Notes under the pieces: generated by a model
Databases searched by the model: none
The model's input: the letters and a program-made list of their open reading frames with translations, nothing else
Told to the model about the DNA's origin: nothing
Assembly (NCBI GenBank): GCA_002778215.1
Contig: PCDM01000018.1
Span: 5,642,001-5,706,000 of the forward strand
Direction: 5' to 3'
Source: Esteya vermicola
Lineage: Eukaryota; Ascomycota; Sordariomycetes; Ophiostomatales; Ophiostomataceae
DNA: 64,000 bases
Made by a program: the position numbers and the translations under genes
Shown: positions 40,393 to 50,397 of the stretch, piece by piece
Numbering within the stretch: the stretch's first letter is position 1
How the letters are laid out: every line of letters starts with the position of its first letter

Positions 40393-41912
40393 ATGTCCCT
40401 CTCACGGAGTCCTTCGCCGAGCCCTGGCGGTGGCTGGTCCAGTCCCGGTCTGAATATACAAGGCAGTGGCCGCTCCAGTCCTGCTCGCGGCTTTCCAGAC
40501 AGCAACGGTGCATCCTGGGACACGACACAGTCCCGCAATCTCGGATCCAGCAAGTACCCTTCCTTCTCGACCCAGAACCAGGGCTTCTTCACCCGACACA
40601 TGCGCCAACTCTCCAGCAGCTTGCCGCGCTTCCACAGCAGCTCGCGAGCCGCCTCTTTTGTCGAAAAGGACAAGGTCAGCCATGCGCCGTGGGAAGGAAA
40701 CAACAGCTCGTTGATCGGGCGGTTGCGGCTCATCCTGGCGCGCATGGGGAGGAAGCTAAAGATTCGCCTCTTTATTGCTTCCTTATTATTGCTATGCGTT
40801 GTCATCTTTTACCAGACACGTGAGTCTCTCTTTCTCTCTCTCCTCCCTTGTTCCATCTCCACTCGAAGCTAACCAGTCGTGTTTGCCACAGCCCTCGTGT
40901 ACCACTACCGGAGAGCATCGTGGCTAGGAGGCGGCGAGAAGTTTGTCATTATCTTGGCTGCCAATGTCGGGGGTGGCGTTATGGAATGGAAGGGCGCGCG
41001 AGAGTGGGCGATTGAGCGAGACAGCACGCGCAACAAGAAGCGTTACGCCGCTCGCTGGGGATACGACCTGGAGATTGTCGACATGAGCACCAAGAAGCGC
41101 TATGCCCACGAATGGCGTGAGAGCTGGGAGAAGGTGGACTTTATCCGGCACGCCCTGCGCAAGTACCCCAATGCCGAATGGTAGGTTTTTCCACAGAGGC
41201 TGCAGGCATCTGCCATGGACAGACTACTAACACCACAAATTCCTCTAGGTTTTGGTGGCTCGATCTCAACACTTACGTCATGGAGCCAAGCTACTCGCTG
41301 CAGGACCACATCTTCAATCAGATTCAAAACACCGTCTACCGCGATATCAACGAGTACAACCCCCTCAACATTACGCACCCGCCAAACGACCCGTATTTGG
41401 ACGAAATGTCCCGCAGCTCGGTCGGCGACGGCAAGCCCGAGTCGATCAACCTGCTCCTCTCCCAGGACTGCTCCGGCTTCAACCTGGGCTCCTTTTTCAT
41501 CCGCAAGAGCGAATGGACGGACCGGCTGCTGGACGTGTGGTGGGACCCGGTTGCCTATGAGCAGAAGCACATGGACTGGGAACACAAGGAGCAGGACGCC
41601 CTCGAGCAGCTCTACATTGCCCAGCCGTGGATTCGGCAGCACACGGCATTCCTGCCACAGCGCATGATTAACAGCTTCCCGCCGGGCGCCTGCTCGGAGA
41701 ATGGCAACAACACACGCTTCCACTACGACCAGAAGGACCGGGACTTTTTGGTCAACATGGCCGGCTGCGAGTGGGGCCGCGACTGCTGGGGCGAGATGTA
41801 CAACTACCGGGAGCTGAGCTATTACCTGAACCGGAACCCATGGGAGCGCTTTAAGGAGGATCTGCTCTGCATGATCTGGTTCAAGCTGACGGGCCAGAGA
41901 ATCAAGTTTTGA
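40393..41912 (+). CDS. MNN10: Alpha-1,6-mannosyltransferase, GT34 (MNN10/MNN11 type)
   Basis: Golgi type II mannosyltransferase that extends the alpha-1,6-mannan backbone of N-glycans. Exons 40393-40819, 40892-41180 and 41249-41912 give 459 aa. The N-terminus is a Ser/Pro-rich tail with repeated SPSP/SSPG motifs. One signal-anchor (about residues 124-140, LFIASLLLLCVVIFY) follows a basic stretch. The GT34 domain includes FVIILAANVGGGVMEW, AARWGYDLEIVD, the DxD-type WWLDLNTYVM near residue 240, LLSQDCSGFNLGSFFIR and HKEQDALEQLY. Intron 2 shows a clear CTACTAAC branch. A spliced upstream exon (to 40195) reads in frame into this CDS (LPLDENNAPHYLGVN... to PPIPGTPNVMSL) and looks protein-like, but no in-frame ATG is visible, so ATG 40393 is used. 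Confidence 0.9.
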
Positions 41913-43161
41913 TGGCCGTAATGAAGGGACACACGTGACTCGGACACACTCGCATGACCTTGACGATCTTCCTCATCTTTATCATTTCTTTTTGCTAACG
42001 GTGGCAACATTTCTTTTCGCGTCTTGCTTTGGCTGAGAGGCTAGTTTTGTCTTGCAAGAGAGTGAGGCCTTCATTTCTAGAATCCGGTGTCGCATTTGCT
42101 GTTTTTGAAGCATGTGTTTTTTGTTCAACTGTTTTTTGTTTGCTTTTGAGGAGTTTCTTTCCTATGTCTTCTCTTTCCTTTGTTTTTGTGTCCACTCAAC
42201 GGGTTTCTTTGATCATTCCCTTGTATCATAAGGGGGATGTGTCTGGCCATGGCAGCAGGGATCAACATAGATTGGTGATATATGGTGAGGATTGTACAAG
42301 ATAGCTTTAACCGGACTTGACGGAGGTGTACGTTGGCATGAGGCTGCAGGGATTTCAGTCCACCAGGCATAAGCTCGGCAATATTGTACTCTAGCTATTT
42401 TGCCAGGGTTTTTTTTTCATTTTCTGTTTCTTATCATCTTTCTTGTCGCCTATATATTCAGTTCTTCATCACACTTGTTCATTCAGTTTCGAATGTTACA
42501 TATTTGTTATTGTCTTGTTTTTGTCTTGTTCTTTTGTTTTGTTCTTACTGTTTTTTTTTGTCTTTATCTGATATTTCACTTTCCATCTTGCTCATTGATA
42601 CATGATTTCTGGTCGCGGTAGGGGGAAAGACGGAGGGTTTTTGCGTGCGCCTGAAGTCCAAGTTTTTTTTTCAGGGTTGTTTGCAGATAAAAAAAGGGAG
42701 TCAGGATAGGAATAATAAACATTTACACACTAGACAAGGATGGTGAACATTTCGATAGAATTTTTAAATGAACTTTGTAATGTTTTTGGCAGAAATAGCA
42801 GTCCTATATGCGAGTGTAGCAGAATATGCATAGGGGTAAGGGAAGAGGTAGTTTGTCAAAAAGGTAGGTTCAATATATACAGAAGAAGTGAAATAGGGAG
42901 TCATGAAAACACGTTTTTGTAGTACGCCAGGTAACTCGAAACGCCAAAATCAGAGCCGGGCTGTATGATGGGATATACATTGCAATCTGTGTGTGTGGAG
43001 GGGGGGGATGTGGTGTATGGGATGTGTACTTGGGGCAGGGGAATGGGGGAAAGGGTATATCATAAAGTGAACGAAAGTCTAGAAGAAAAGGGGGCCATGT
43101 GCAGTGTGAAAGGGGGACGTGTAAACAAGTGAAAATGTAAAAAGTGACTGAGAAAATCTCA
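41913..43161. other. Convergent spacer between GT34 and GH16 genes
   Basis: Very T-rich on the + strand (42400-42600), with several T-runs, consistent with 3' UTR and termination DNA for genes ending at 41912 (+) and 43162 (-). No gene is recognised. Confidence 0.55.
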
Positions 43162-44187
43162 TTATGCCATAAACGGCACGGGCTGGAGACCAGATGATCG
43201 CCGCTTGCTAGAGGAGCCGGCCTGGTAGACCTTGATGCTGTTGATGAGCCAGTAGGCGTCGACAAAGTCGTCGGCGTTCTGCTGGACGTACGAGGTGCAG
43301 GAGTCGGCCTTGGCCGAGCAGGTGGCATCTGTGCTCCAGGTGTTGCCGGCCCAGTCTCCGCAGAGGGCCGTGTTGACGACGATCTGGTGGTCGTGGAAGT
43401 GGTCGTCAATGTCACAGCCGGAGAAGCGGGCGAGCGGCGTGCCGAGCACGGAGCTGTCAATAGCGTCGCCGTTGCTCGAGGAGCCAAGGGCCTCGGCGCC
43501 GGCAGTGCCGCGGGCAAAGAACCAGACGGACACGTGATCAGAAGTCCACTCCATGACGTAGACGCCGCCGCCAATGTCGTTGAAGCCCTGGCCGTACGTC
43601 TTGGCGTCGCTGGAGTAGAGGGGACAGCCGGTGCCGCCGCCACTGGCGCCGCAGTCGACCGAGGTGGCGCCGTTGAGAAAGGCGGAGCCGCTGTCGGAGC
43701 CGGCGTCGGACATGGTGCAGTTTTCGGAGGAGTGGAGGGTGACAATGTTGGCGGTCTGGCTGTTGACGCCCTCGATAATGTCAATCTCGCCACCGTTGGG
43801 CCAGTTGGGGCCGAGGGTCCAGAGGGCGGGCCAGACGCCGCAGCCAAAGGGCATGTGGGCAATGTCGGCGACGAAGAGGCCGTGGGTGTAAGACTTTTGG
43901 CTGGTGACACGGGTGGAGGCGCGGCCGCTGGACGAGGCCGAGTTCTTATGGTCAACGCCGAGGTAGACCATGTTGTTGAAGTAGCCGGCGAGGCCGGAGC
44001 CGCTGGCGTCGGCGGCGGACTTGTAGCTGACGTAGCCGTGTGTGGGGTCTGCCTCGCTGAAAAAGTCAAAGCTGCTGAAAAAGTTGTCCTTGTCGTAGGT
44101 GTCGACGAGGGAGTAGGAGGAGGAGGCGTTGGCGGTGGTGGCGGCCAATAGGCACGGGATGAGGAGGCTGTTTGTCTTGCAGCGCAT
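43162..44187 (-). CDS. Secreted GH16 beta-glucanase (endo-1,3(4)-beta-glucanase type)
   Basis: Retaining glycoside hydrolase acting on beta-1,3/1,4-glucans outside the cell. Intronless, 341 aa. Signal peptide about residues 1-21 (MRCKTNSLLIPCLLAATTANA). The GH16 signature is GGEIDIIEGVN with nucleophile Glu134, Asp136 and acid/base Glu139. Flanking conserved stretches are GVWPALWTLGPNWP and VYVMEWTSDHVSVWFF. The long disulphide-rich loop (CTMSDAG...CGASGGGTGC) and the distal FSGCDIDDHF plus CGDWAG are typical of the fungal laminarinase-like subfamily. There is no C-terminal GPI signal, so it is probably a free secreted enzyme or loosely wall-bound. Exact substrate preference cannot be told. 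Confidence 0.93.
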   Translation of the reverse strand: MRCKTNSLLIPCLLAATTANASSSYSLVDTYDKDNFFSSFDFFSEADPTHGYVSYKSAADASGSGLAGYFNNMVYLGVDHKNSASSSGRASTRVTSQKSYTHGLFVADIAHMPFGCGVWPALWTLGPNWPNGGEIDIIEGVNSQTANIVTLHSSENCTMSDAGSDSGSAFLNGATSVDCGASGGGTGCPLYSSDAKTYGQGFNDIGGGVYVMEWTSDHVSVWFFARGTAGAEALGSSSNGDAIDSSVLGTPLARFSGCDIDDHFHDHQIVVNTALCGDWAGNTWSTDATCSAKADSCTSYVQQNADDFVDAYWLINSIKVYQAGSSSKRRSSGLQPVPFMA

Positions 44188-44260
44188 GTTTGCGGTAGGG
44201 CAGGTGAAGGAGTGAAGGAGAGTGAATCAGAGGGGGAGATGCAAGGATTGGAATGCGGGA

Positions 44261-44352
44261 GAGTGTGTTTTGTAGTGTGTGAGAGAGAGTGTGTGAGGGT
44301 GTGAGGGTGTGGGAGTGTGTGAGAGTGAGTGTGAGTGAGTGTGAGTGTGATG
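44261..44352 (+). repeat. GTGTGAG-rich low-complexity tract
   Basis: Degenerate runs of GTGTGAG, GAGTGTGT and GAGAGAG over about 90 bp, immediately upstream of the GH16 gene on its template side. Confidence 0.8.
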
Positions 44353-45200
44353 GAGAGACAGAGAAAAGTCAGGGGTAGAAAGGATCAGGGGAGAGGATCA
44401 GGGGAGAGAGAGAGTGTAGTGCAAGACGCAGTGTTTGCCAGTGTAGATGCAGTGTTTTGTTTCAAAGAGGAAAAGGAATGAGGTGAGAGGGCAGGAAAGA
44501 GGGAATGTGAATGTTTTTAAATAAGAGAAAAAATAGAGGAAAAAAGAGTGAGAGATGGTCTGTTTCGGTGACCGAGTGTGACTGTGGCTACTGAAGCGAT
44601 CTGTGTCTCTCTGTACTGACTTGATGTCTTGCCGTAGTGCTAGTGTCTATTGTTCTATTGTTGTATTGTTCGGTTGTTCGGTTGCTCGGCTGTTCTTGTG
44701 CTCTGGTATTGTGCTGTTGTTGTCTTGTAGACGAGGATGAAAGAGATGAAAGAAGGACTGGTGAGGAGCAGAGGAAGAAGCTTCCTTTATACAGCATGAA
44801 AGAGGGCCAAGCTGAGGAGGAGAAGCGCAGAGAGAGAGAGAGAGCGCAATTTTTTCTCTGAAAAAAGCTAAGAAAAAAAGAGGCGGCGAAGGAACTATCA
44901 ACGTTCCTGTGGGAGTGCTTCTGGGTGGTCGTAAAAGCCCAGAAATTTCCTTTTCCGGCGTTATTGAAAGTGGTGATGGAGCAGACCGAGGAGAGAGAAA
45001 GAGAGAGGAGATAGCCCAGCCTCTGACAAGTGTGGCACTAGCCTAGAGGAGGGGAAGCAGAAAAGAATGAAAAAAAGAAAAAAAAAAGAAAAAAAAGTTG
45101 AAAATTAGAGTGAAAAATGAATGAACGATCTGGCTGCCACAGTCTCACTGGTATGGAGAGGCTGGCGAGACAGAGGACACTAGTAAGGTGAGGCCGCTGA

Positions 45201-45228
45201 GGCTGCTTGGCTGCTTGGCTGCTTGGCT
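45201..45228 (+). repeat. Three tandem copies of GGCTGCTT
   Basis: GGCTGCTT is repeated three times in a row with no interruption, in non-coding DNA. Confidence 0.8.
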
Positions 45229-45567
45229 AGAGAGACTGGAGAGAGGCCTGAAAGGCTTTACAGCGTAGACGGTGGAGGGCCTGAGAGTCCTGAAAGGCTT
45301 GAGAGGCTTGCGAGGTGAGGAATGTAAGCTAGGCCGTCGAACGGCGAGACCAAGAATGAGACAGGAGGGCACGCGAGCTAGAGCCAGATGGCAGGTGAGC
45401 CGGACAGTGAGGAATGCGGCGGGTGGACAAAGGCTGTCTTGGAGGGTCTGGAGGTCTGAAGGGGTCTGGACGGAGGAGCAAGAGTAAGGATCGTGAGATG
45501 GAGCCAGCAGAGAAAGAGGCGAGACAGGACAGGCGAGACAGAAATCAAGGAGAGAAAGACGAAAGAC

Positions 45568-45603
45568 GAATGAGAATGAGAATGAGAATGAGAATGAGAA
45601 TGA
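45568..45603 (+). repeat. GAATGA hexanucleotide microsatellite
   Basis: Six consecutive GAATGA units in non-coding DNA. Confidence 0.9.
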
Positions 45604-46520
45604 AAAGAGAAAGCGAAGAGGACAGAAAGGACAGAAAAGGAAAAAAAAGATGAAGCAAACAAAAGCTGAATAAATTAAAATTAAGATAATTAAAAGAATA
45701 AAAATAATAGCGAAAAAAACCAATCAATTACTCGAATAGGAAAGAAATAGAAACACGCTCAGCCGCTCGCTGGCCAGACTTGTGACGAGGTGCCAAGCTG
45801 ACGAGGAGAGAGGAAAAGAAGAGATGAAAAAGACCCAAAAGACGAAACTAGATAGACGACAACGAATGGATGACGACGAATGGATGACGACGTCTCGAAT
45901 GGCCGGTCTGGCCGCCATTGCCCGTCCCTGATGCCCTGACCTGGCGATGCCCTGGCCGGCGGCTGGACAAGATAAGCGCTGGCTACGAGCGTACTTTGGA
46001 AGCGAGGATGAGTGAGAGAGGGTAGACGATGGGAGAAGGAGAGATGAAAAAGTACGCATTCCATGGTCATTTTTAGGCGGACATTTTTTCATGTTTGCCT
46101 GGCCATTTTTACATTCCAGAATGGTGTTGGCCAAGTGAAGAATGCGCCAGCCATGAAGTGCTAATGGCAAGTGGGAAATCGAGATTGAATTAGGATGGAA
46201 TAGGATTTTGAATGGCCAATTGAACAGACAATGAACAATTGTAAAATGCTAGGAATTGTCGCTGTCACAATGGGAGAGAAAAGAACTGAAAAATAAATAT
46301 AAATATAAAAAAATGACAACATGACAACATGACAATATGAAAAAAAAAACACAAATACAACGACAGGCTGACAGCAGCAAAAGAGGAAACACGCCAGAGA
46401 CCAGACGTCAGAGGCTGCGACGGCCTCGTCCAATCGACGGCGCTGCTGCCAGAGTCTAACCGACGTGCGCGGCGCCTGTCACCAAGACGCCGTAGTGCCC
46501 CATAGCACGCCAAAGTACCA

Positions 46521-46570
46521 CCATAGTACACCGTAGCACGCTGTAGCACGCTGTAGCACGCTGTAGCACA
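46521..46570 (+). repeat. 10-bp tandem repeat, CTGTAGCACG type
   Basis: Five consecutive 10-bp units, degenerate first (CCATAGTACA, CCGTAGCACG) then CTGTAGCACG copies, exactly in period. Confidence 0.88.
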
Positions 46571-46997
46571 AGCGTCGTAGTGGTAGCGCCCTGTCGGTAG
46601 ATGGTAGGTAGATGGTAGGACGGCGGTGCGAGGCAAGAATCGAGCATAGTCGGCCACGTCAGCGGCCGCTACACCCAAAGCGGCCGTGGTCCAGGAACGG
46701 CAGGAACAAAGACGGACAAGGCCAGCCAAGCCATCGGTCATGCGAGTCACTCCTGTCATTCTGTCCGTCATTCTGACAGTGACAGTGTCTCTCCCCTGTC
46801 ATCTGACAGGTCTAGACCCCTCTTGTCCACTGCTTCTTGTCCAATGCATGTCCATTTCTCGTCTGTCGGATCCATAGCTTTCTCTACGTATTATTCAGTG
46901 TCTGAGTCTGTCCTCTCGGTCCTTCCTTCCTCCTTCGTCCTTCCCCCACCTTCCTCTGTCTGTCTGTCTCTCTCTTCTGTCTCTCCCCACCCTTTTT

Positions 46998-49199
46998 CTA
47001 CTGCCAGCTCCGCGAGAGCATCCGCTTACCCTCGGGCTTCTTGGCATCATGCTCGGCCACCGACAGGATGAGCTCGCCAAACAGTCCGTTGGCCCACCCA
47101 AACCACGCCCGCGTCCAGTGCATCGGCCGCCACACATTGATGCTCTCGTGCAGCACGCCCGACCCGTCGGTCGAGTTGAGCAGCATCCGCAGCTGCGCCG
47201 ACACCTCGTAGTCGTAGTACGCGTCGTCCCCGACATCGGCCGTCAACCCCGCCACCACCGCCGCCATCGGCCATGCCATGCCCGGACCCGTGTGCGGCCC
47301 GCCAATAGCCGCCAGTCCGCCCGGCTCTCCCCACGCATAGTACGGGTTGCCGGGGCTGAGGGCAAACCGCCGCGTGTTGGCATACACTCGGGCCGGCAGC
47401 AGGTTGTTGCCCTTGCCCACCTTCTTGGCCGTCGCGTCGCCCGGCCGGAAGTAGCTGAGCAGCGGGATGCTCAGCAGCGACGGCATGTTGGCGTCGTCCA
47501 TCAGGTTGGCGCCGCCATACCCGTCCACCTCGTAGGCAAAGATGGGCCCAAAATCGCGGTGTTCCACGACGGCATCCTTGGCGATGCCCTCGCGCACGCC
47601 TGCGGCAAACTGCCGCATCCGCGGGGCCAGCGCCGCCGCCTGCTGGGTCTTGGCCTGGTTTTCTTTTTCCGCCTTGTCCGCTTTCTTATCTGTTTTGTCT
47701 CCGTCGTCCTGGCCTATCAGCTCCATCACCACGGCCGCCCGCTCGAGCGAGGCCGCCCAGAGCATGTTGGCCGGCACGAGGTACTGAAAGATGCACGCGT
47801 CGTCCGACGGCCGGAACGACGACCGCACCATGCCGTTGGCCCGCACCGGATTGCCGTAGCCGTCATTAGTCAGCGTCTCCGACCCGCGGTTCGTCCACCC
47901 CGTGAACGTGTACCCCGGATCCAGCACGTGACCGGCCTCGTCGTAGGTGCCGACGCGCATCTTCTCTGTCGCCTCGACAATCGCCTGCACGGCCTCGATC
48001 CAGCGGTAGCGACGGAAAAATGCGGCATCGCCCGTCCGCTCATAGTACTCGGCCGAGAGCAGCAGGAAAAAGGCCGGCGAGTCGAGCTCCCACTTGCAGT
48101 CGAACACGATCTTGGGGTTGAATCCGGGCCGCGGCCGGTTGTGTGCGTTGGCTCCGTTGGGGGACGGCAGGATGCCCGACTCGGGCGGCGGCTGGAAGCT
48201 GTGGCAGTAGGGCGACGCGATGAGTCCGCGTGCCTGGGCGTTGATGAGCCCTCGCCACAGACGTTCGAGGTCGCCGTCTGCCCCTGTCTCTTTCTTTGTG
48301 ACGTCTGTCTCTTTCGTTTCGACGTCCGTCGCCTTTTTGGTCTTGACCGTCTCGACGCCCAGCAGACTGCGGTAGGCCAGAATCTGGGCGGCACTGTCCC
48401 GCAGCCACATGGCGTCAATGTCGCCCGTGATGACATAGGACAGCTCCTCGTCCGTGACGACGGGCTCGCCTCCCTCCTCGTCGGTCCGGTTCGCATAACC
48501 CTGCCACTTGACCATGGTGTCGAGCGTCATCGGGTACGCGTTCTCAAAGAGCCGGAACAGGTCCGGGTCCCGGATCGTCTTTTTCATCCGCGCAATCTGC
48601 CGCTCCAGCTTGGCCAGCCGGAAGGTCCGGCAGGCCGGAGGCGGCCGTGCATACGGCAGCTTCAGCTGGCCTGCCGACTTCTTGCCCGACATTTGTCGCA
48701 GGAGCATTTCGTGCGGCAGGCAGTCGGGTGTGCCAGTCTTGCCCGTGGCGTCTGTGCTGTTGTCCGTGTCGTCCGCATTCTCGGTGCCCTCGTCGTAGTC
48801 CAAGTCGTCTGATGGCGGCGGCGGGGAGAGGACGTCGACGTCGCCGCCGTGGGCGAGCGAGCTGCCGTGCGTGGCCATCTCGTAGAGGGCGATGACGAGC
48901 CCGCTGGCGAGCACGAGCACGAGCAGCCAGACGAGGCGCCGCCGTCGCCGTCGCTGCTGCAGCTGCAGCGGTGTCTGCTTCTTCAGTCGGGGATGGGCCG
49001 TCTTGGTCTCGCCCGCCTCTTCGGCCGACTCGACGTCGAGAGGCTCCAGAAAAGGAATGGCGGCGTCCGTCATGATGGTCGCGCGCCACGAAGCCAGCTG
49101 GGGGGAGTTGCGCAGGGCCGCCTTGGATGCTCGCCAGGCGCTGCGGACAGGGCGGAAAGCGCGGAAGAGCACCCACGCCAGCGAAGAGTTGCCATTCAT
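46998..49199 (-). CDS. GH125 exo-alpha-1,6-mannosidase, type II membrane protein
   Basis: Metal-independent inverting exo-alpha-1,6-mannosidase family (formerly DUF1237). Intronless, 733 aa. A cytosolic tail with LQQRRRRRR precedes a signal-anchor at about residues 89-107 (LVWLLVLVLASGLVIALYE). A disordered acidic linker follows (DDLDYDEGTENADDTDNSTD). The catalytic domain starts near CRTF and carries VITGDIDAMWLRDSAAQ, a family hallmark, then CKWELDSPAFFLLL, FRPSDDACIFQYLVPANM and FAYEVDGYGGANLMDDANMPSLLSIP. The first ATG is used; an internal ATG at codon 43 would also retain the anchor. Likely Golgi or secretory, trimming alpha-1,6-mannose on glycoproteins or mannan. Glycan genes GH16 and GT34 lie in the same 9 kb. 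Confidence 0.93.
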   Translation of the reverse strand: MNGNSSLAWVLFRAFRPVRSAWRASKAALRNSPQLASWRATIMTDAAIPFLEPLDVESAEEAGETKTAHPRLKKQTPLQLQQRRRRRRLVWLLVLVLASGLVIALYEMATHGSSLAHGGDVDVLSPPPPSDDLDYDEGTENADDTDNSTDATGKTGTPDCLPHEMLLRQMSGKKSAGQLKLPYARPPPACRTFRLAKLERQIARMKKTIRDPDLFRLFENAYPMTLDTMVKWQGYANRTDEEGGEPVVTDEELSYVITGDIDAMWLRDSAAQILAYRSLLGVETVKTKKATDVETKETDVTKKETGADGDLERLWRGLINAQARGLIASPYCHSFQPPPESGILPSPNGANAHNRPRPGFNPKIVFDCKWELDSPAFFLLLSAEYYERTGDAAFFRRYRWIEAVQAIVEATEKMRVGTYDEAGHVLDPGYTFTGWTNRGSETLTNDGYGNPVRANGMVRSSFRPSDDACIFQYLVPANMLWAASLERAAVVMELIGQDDGDKTDKKADKAEKENQAKTQQAAALAPRMRQFAAGVREGIAKDAVVEHRDFGPIFAYEVDGYGGANLMDDANMPSLLSIPLLSYFRPGDATAKKVGKGNNLLPARVYANTRRFALSPGNPYYAWGEPGGLAAIGGPHTGPGMAWPMAAVVAGLTADVGDDAYYDYEVSAQLRMLLNSTDGSGVLHESINVWRPMHWTRAWFGWANGLFGELILSVAEHDAKKPEGKRMLSRSWQ

Positions 49200-50397
49200 T
49201 TTCCCCTCCTTTCTTTTTGCCCTTCTTTTTGCCCTTCTTTTTTGCCCCTTTTTTTCTCCTCTTCTCTCTCGCCTATTCTCGGGTGGAGAGAGCGATTAAT
49301 AAAAGATGCCGTGCTCCGTCTCGCCTTCTTCCGCCAGAAGAAGTGATGGATTGTGGAGAGGCCAGTCAAGGGTGAGCGTGCCAAGTACTATACGTATCTA
49401 TATAGTAGTAGTAGTATATATCCCAGAGATGGAGTGCTGGATGAAGGAAGAGAAGAGAAAAAGAATAGAGGTGGCAATGATCCCCTCAGCATGCCAGCTG
49501 CCGACTGCGCCGTCGTCAGACTCAGCTGATGCGTCTTGGCTGCCGAGGGCGAAACGTTGGGGCTGGCCAGCTCGTATTCTTCTATTGTACCGTGCACACT
49601 ACTCCGTACGGCGGACGTACTCGTACTTGGTTTCTCCGATGGGATGTCTGGACAAGTTTCACATGGAGGATCTGCCTCGCTCGTTCTTTCGACTGTTGTC
49701 GTCGCCGTTTTCAGCATTCTCCCTGCTTTTTCAGCGTATTTTGAAATTTCCCTTTTTTTCCCCCACGGCCAATAGAAACCGGCCACTGTCTCACCCCCTA
49801 CTCGTGGTCTGCGGGATGCGTGATGCCTGCTACATGCGACACGCTACAGACTGCTTGGCTTTGTTTAGAACCTTGATCGTCCTTTGGCATCTGAATCCCT
49901 GTGGAGACAAGCCTGTGAATGAGACGCGGTTCACAACCCCAACCTTTCTGTTGTGTCTTTGCAGTATATCTGCTCTTCTTCTCATGCCTCCTCACTCCTC
50001 CTCTTCCTCCTGCTCTTCACTCCTCATCTTTCCAGGAATCTTCTGCCACGGATTCCTGCACAAATTGTCTTGCTTTCCACCTCTCTCTTGCATGTCGCTG
50101 GAAAGATGAAACGGGAATACCGTACGAATAGTATATTCGCACTGTACGGTTCCCGGAAATTGGACTCCACTACTGTACAGCCACAGTGTGAAAAAGCCTC
50201 TGCAAAGGTCTCTGATATTCTCGACCTGTCTATTCTCCAAAAAAAAAAAATAAGACTCCAGAAACAACATGACAAAAGAAATTGCTTTCCCAAATGAACG
50301 ATTCTACTGCGTACAAAATAACAAGTCTACTTGACTCTGACTCTTCTATAGCTCTCATTCCTTGTCCTCTTTCTGCTCACAAAAAAGGTCTCATCCC
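49200..50397. other. Spacer upstream of GH125
   Basis: The first 100 bases are CT-rich leader DNA of GH125 on the minus strand. A TACTCCGTA word (reverse of TACGGAGTA) is at 49600-49608. No gene is recognised. Confidence 0.5.

Larger units (their letters stand above)
44188..46997. other. 2.8-kb repeat-rich spacer
   Basis: No convincing gene. The half next to 44187 holds the GH16 promoter on the minus strand. The region contains several independent short tandem repeats, listed separately, plus ACATGACA triplication at about 46315-46340 and CGAATGGATGA duplication at about 45864-45892. Confidence 0.5.

Noticed and set aside
42870..44069. A 399-codon minus-strand frame over the GH16 gene
   Set aside because: It is rich in Ala/Pro/Ser/Thr because it is the GH16 sequence read one frame off. 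The GH16 frame has a signal peptide and catalytic motif.
47049..48812. A 587-codon plus-strand frame
   Set aside because: Antisense to GH125, Arg/His/Val-rich, no domain.
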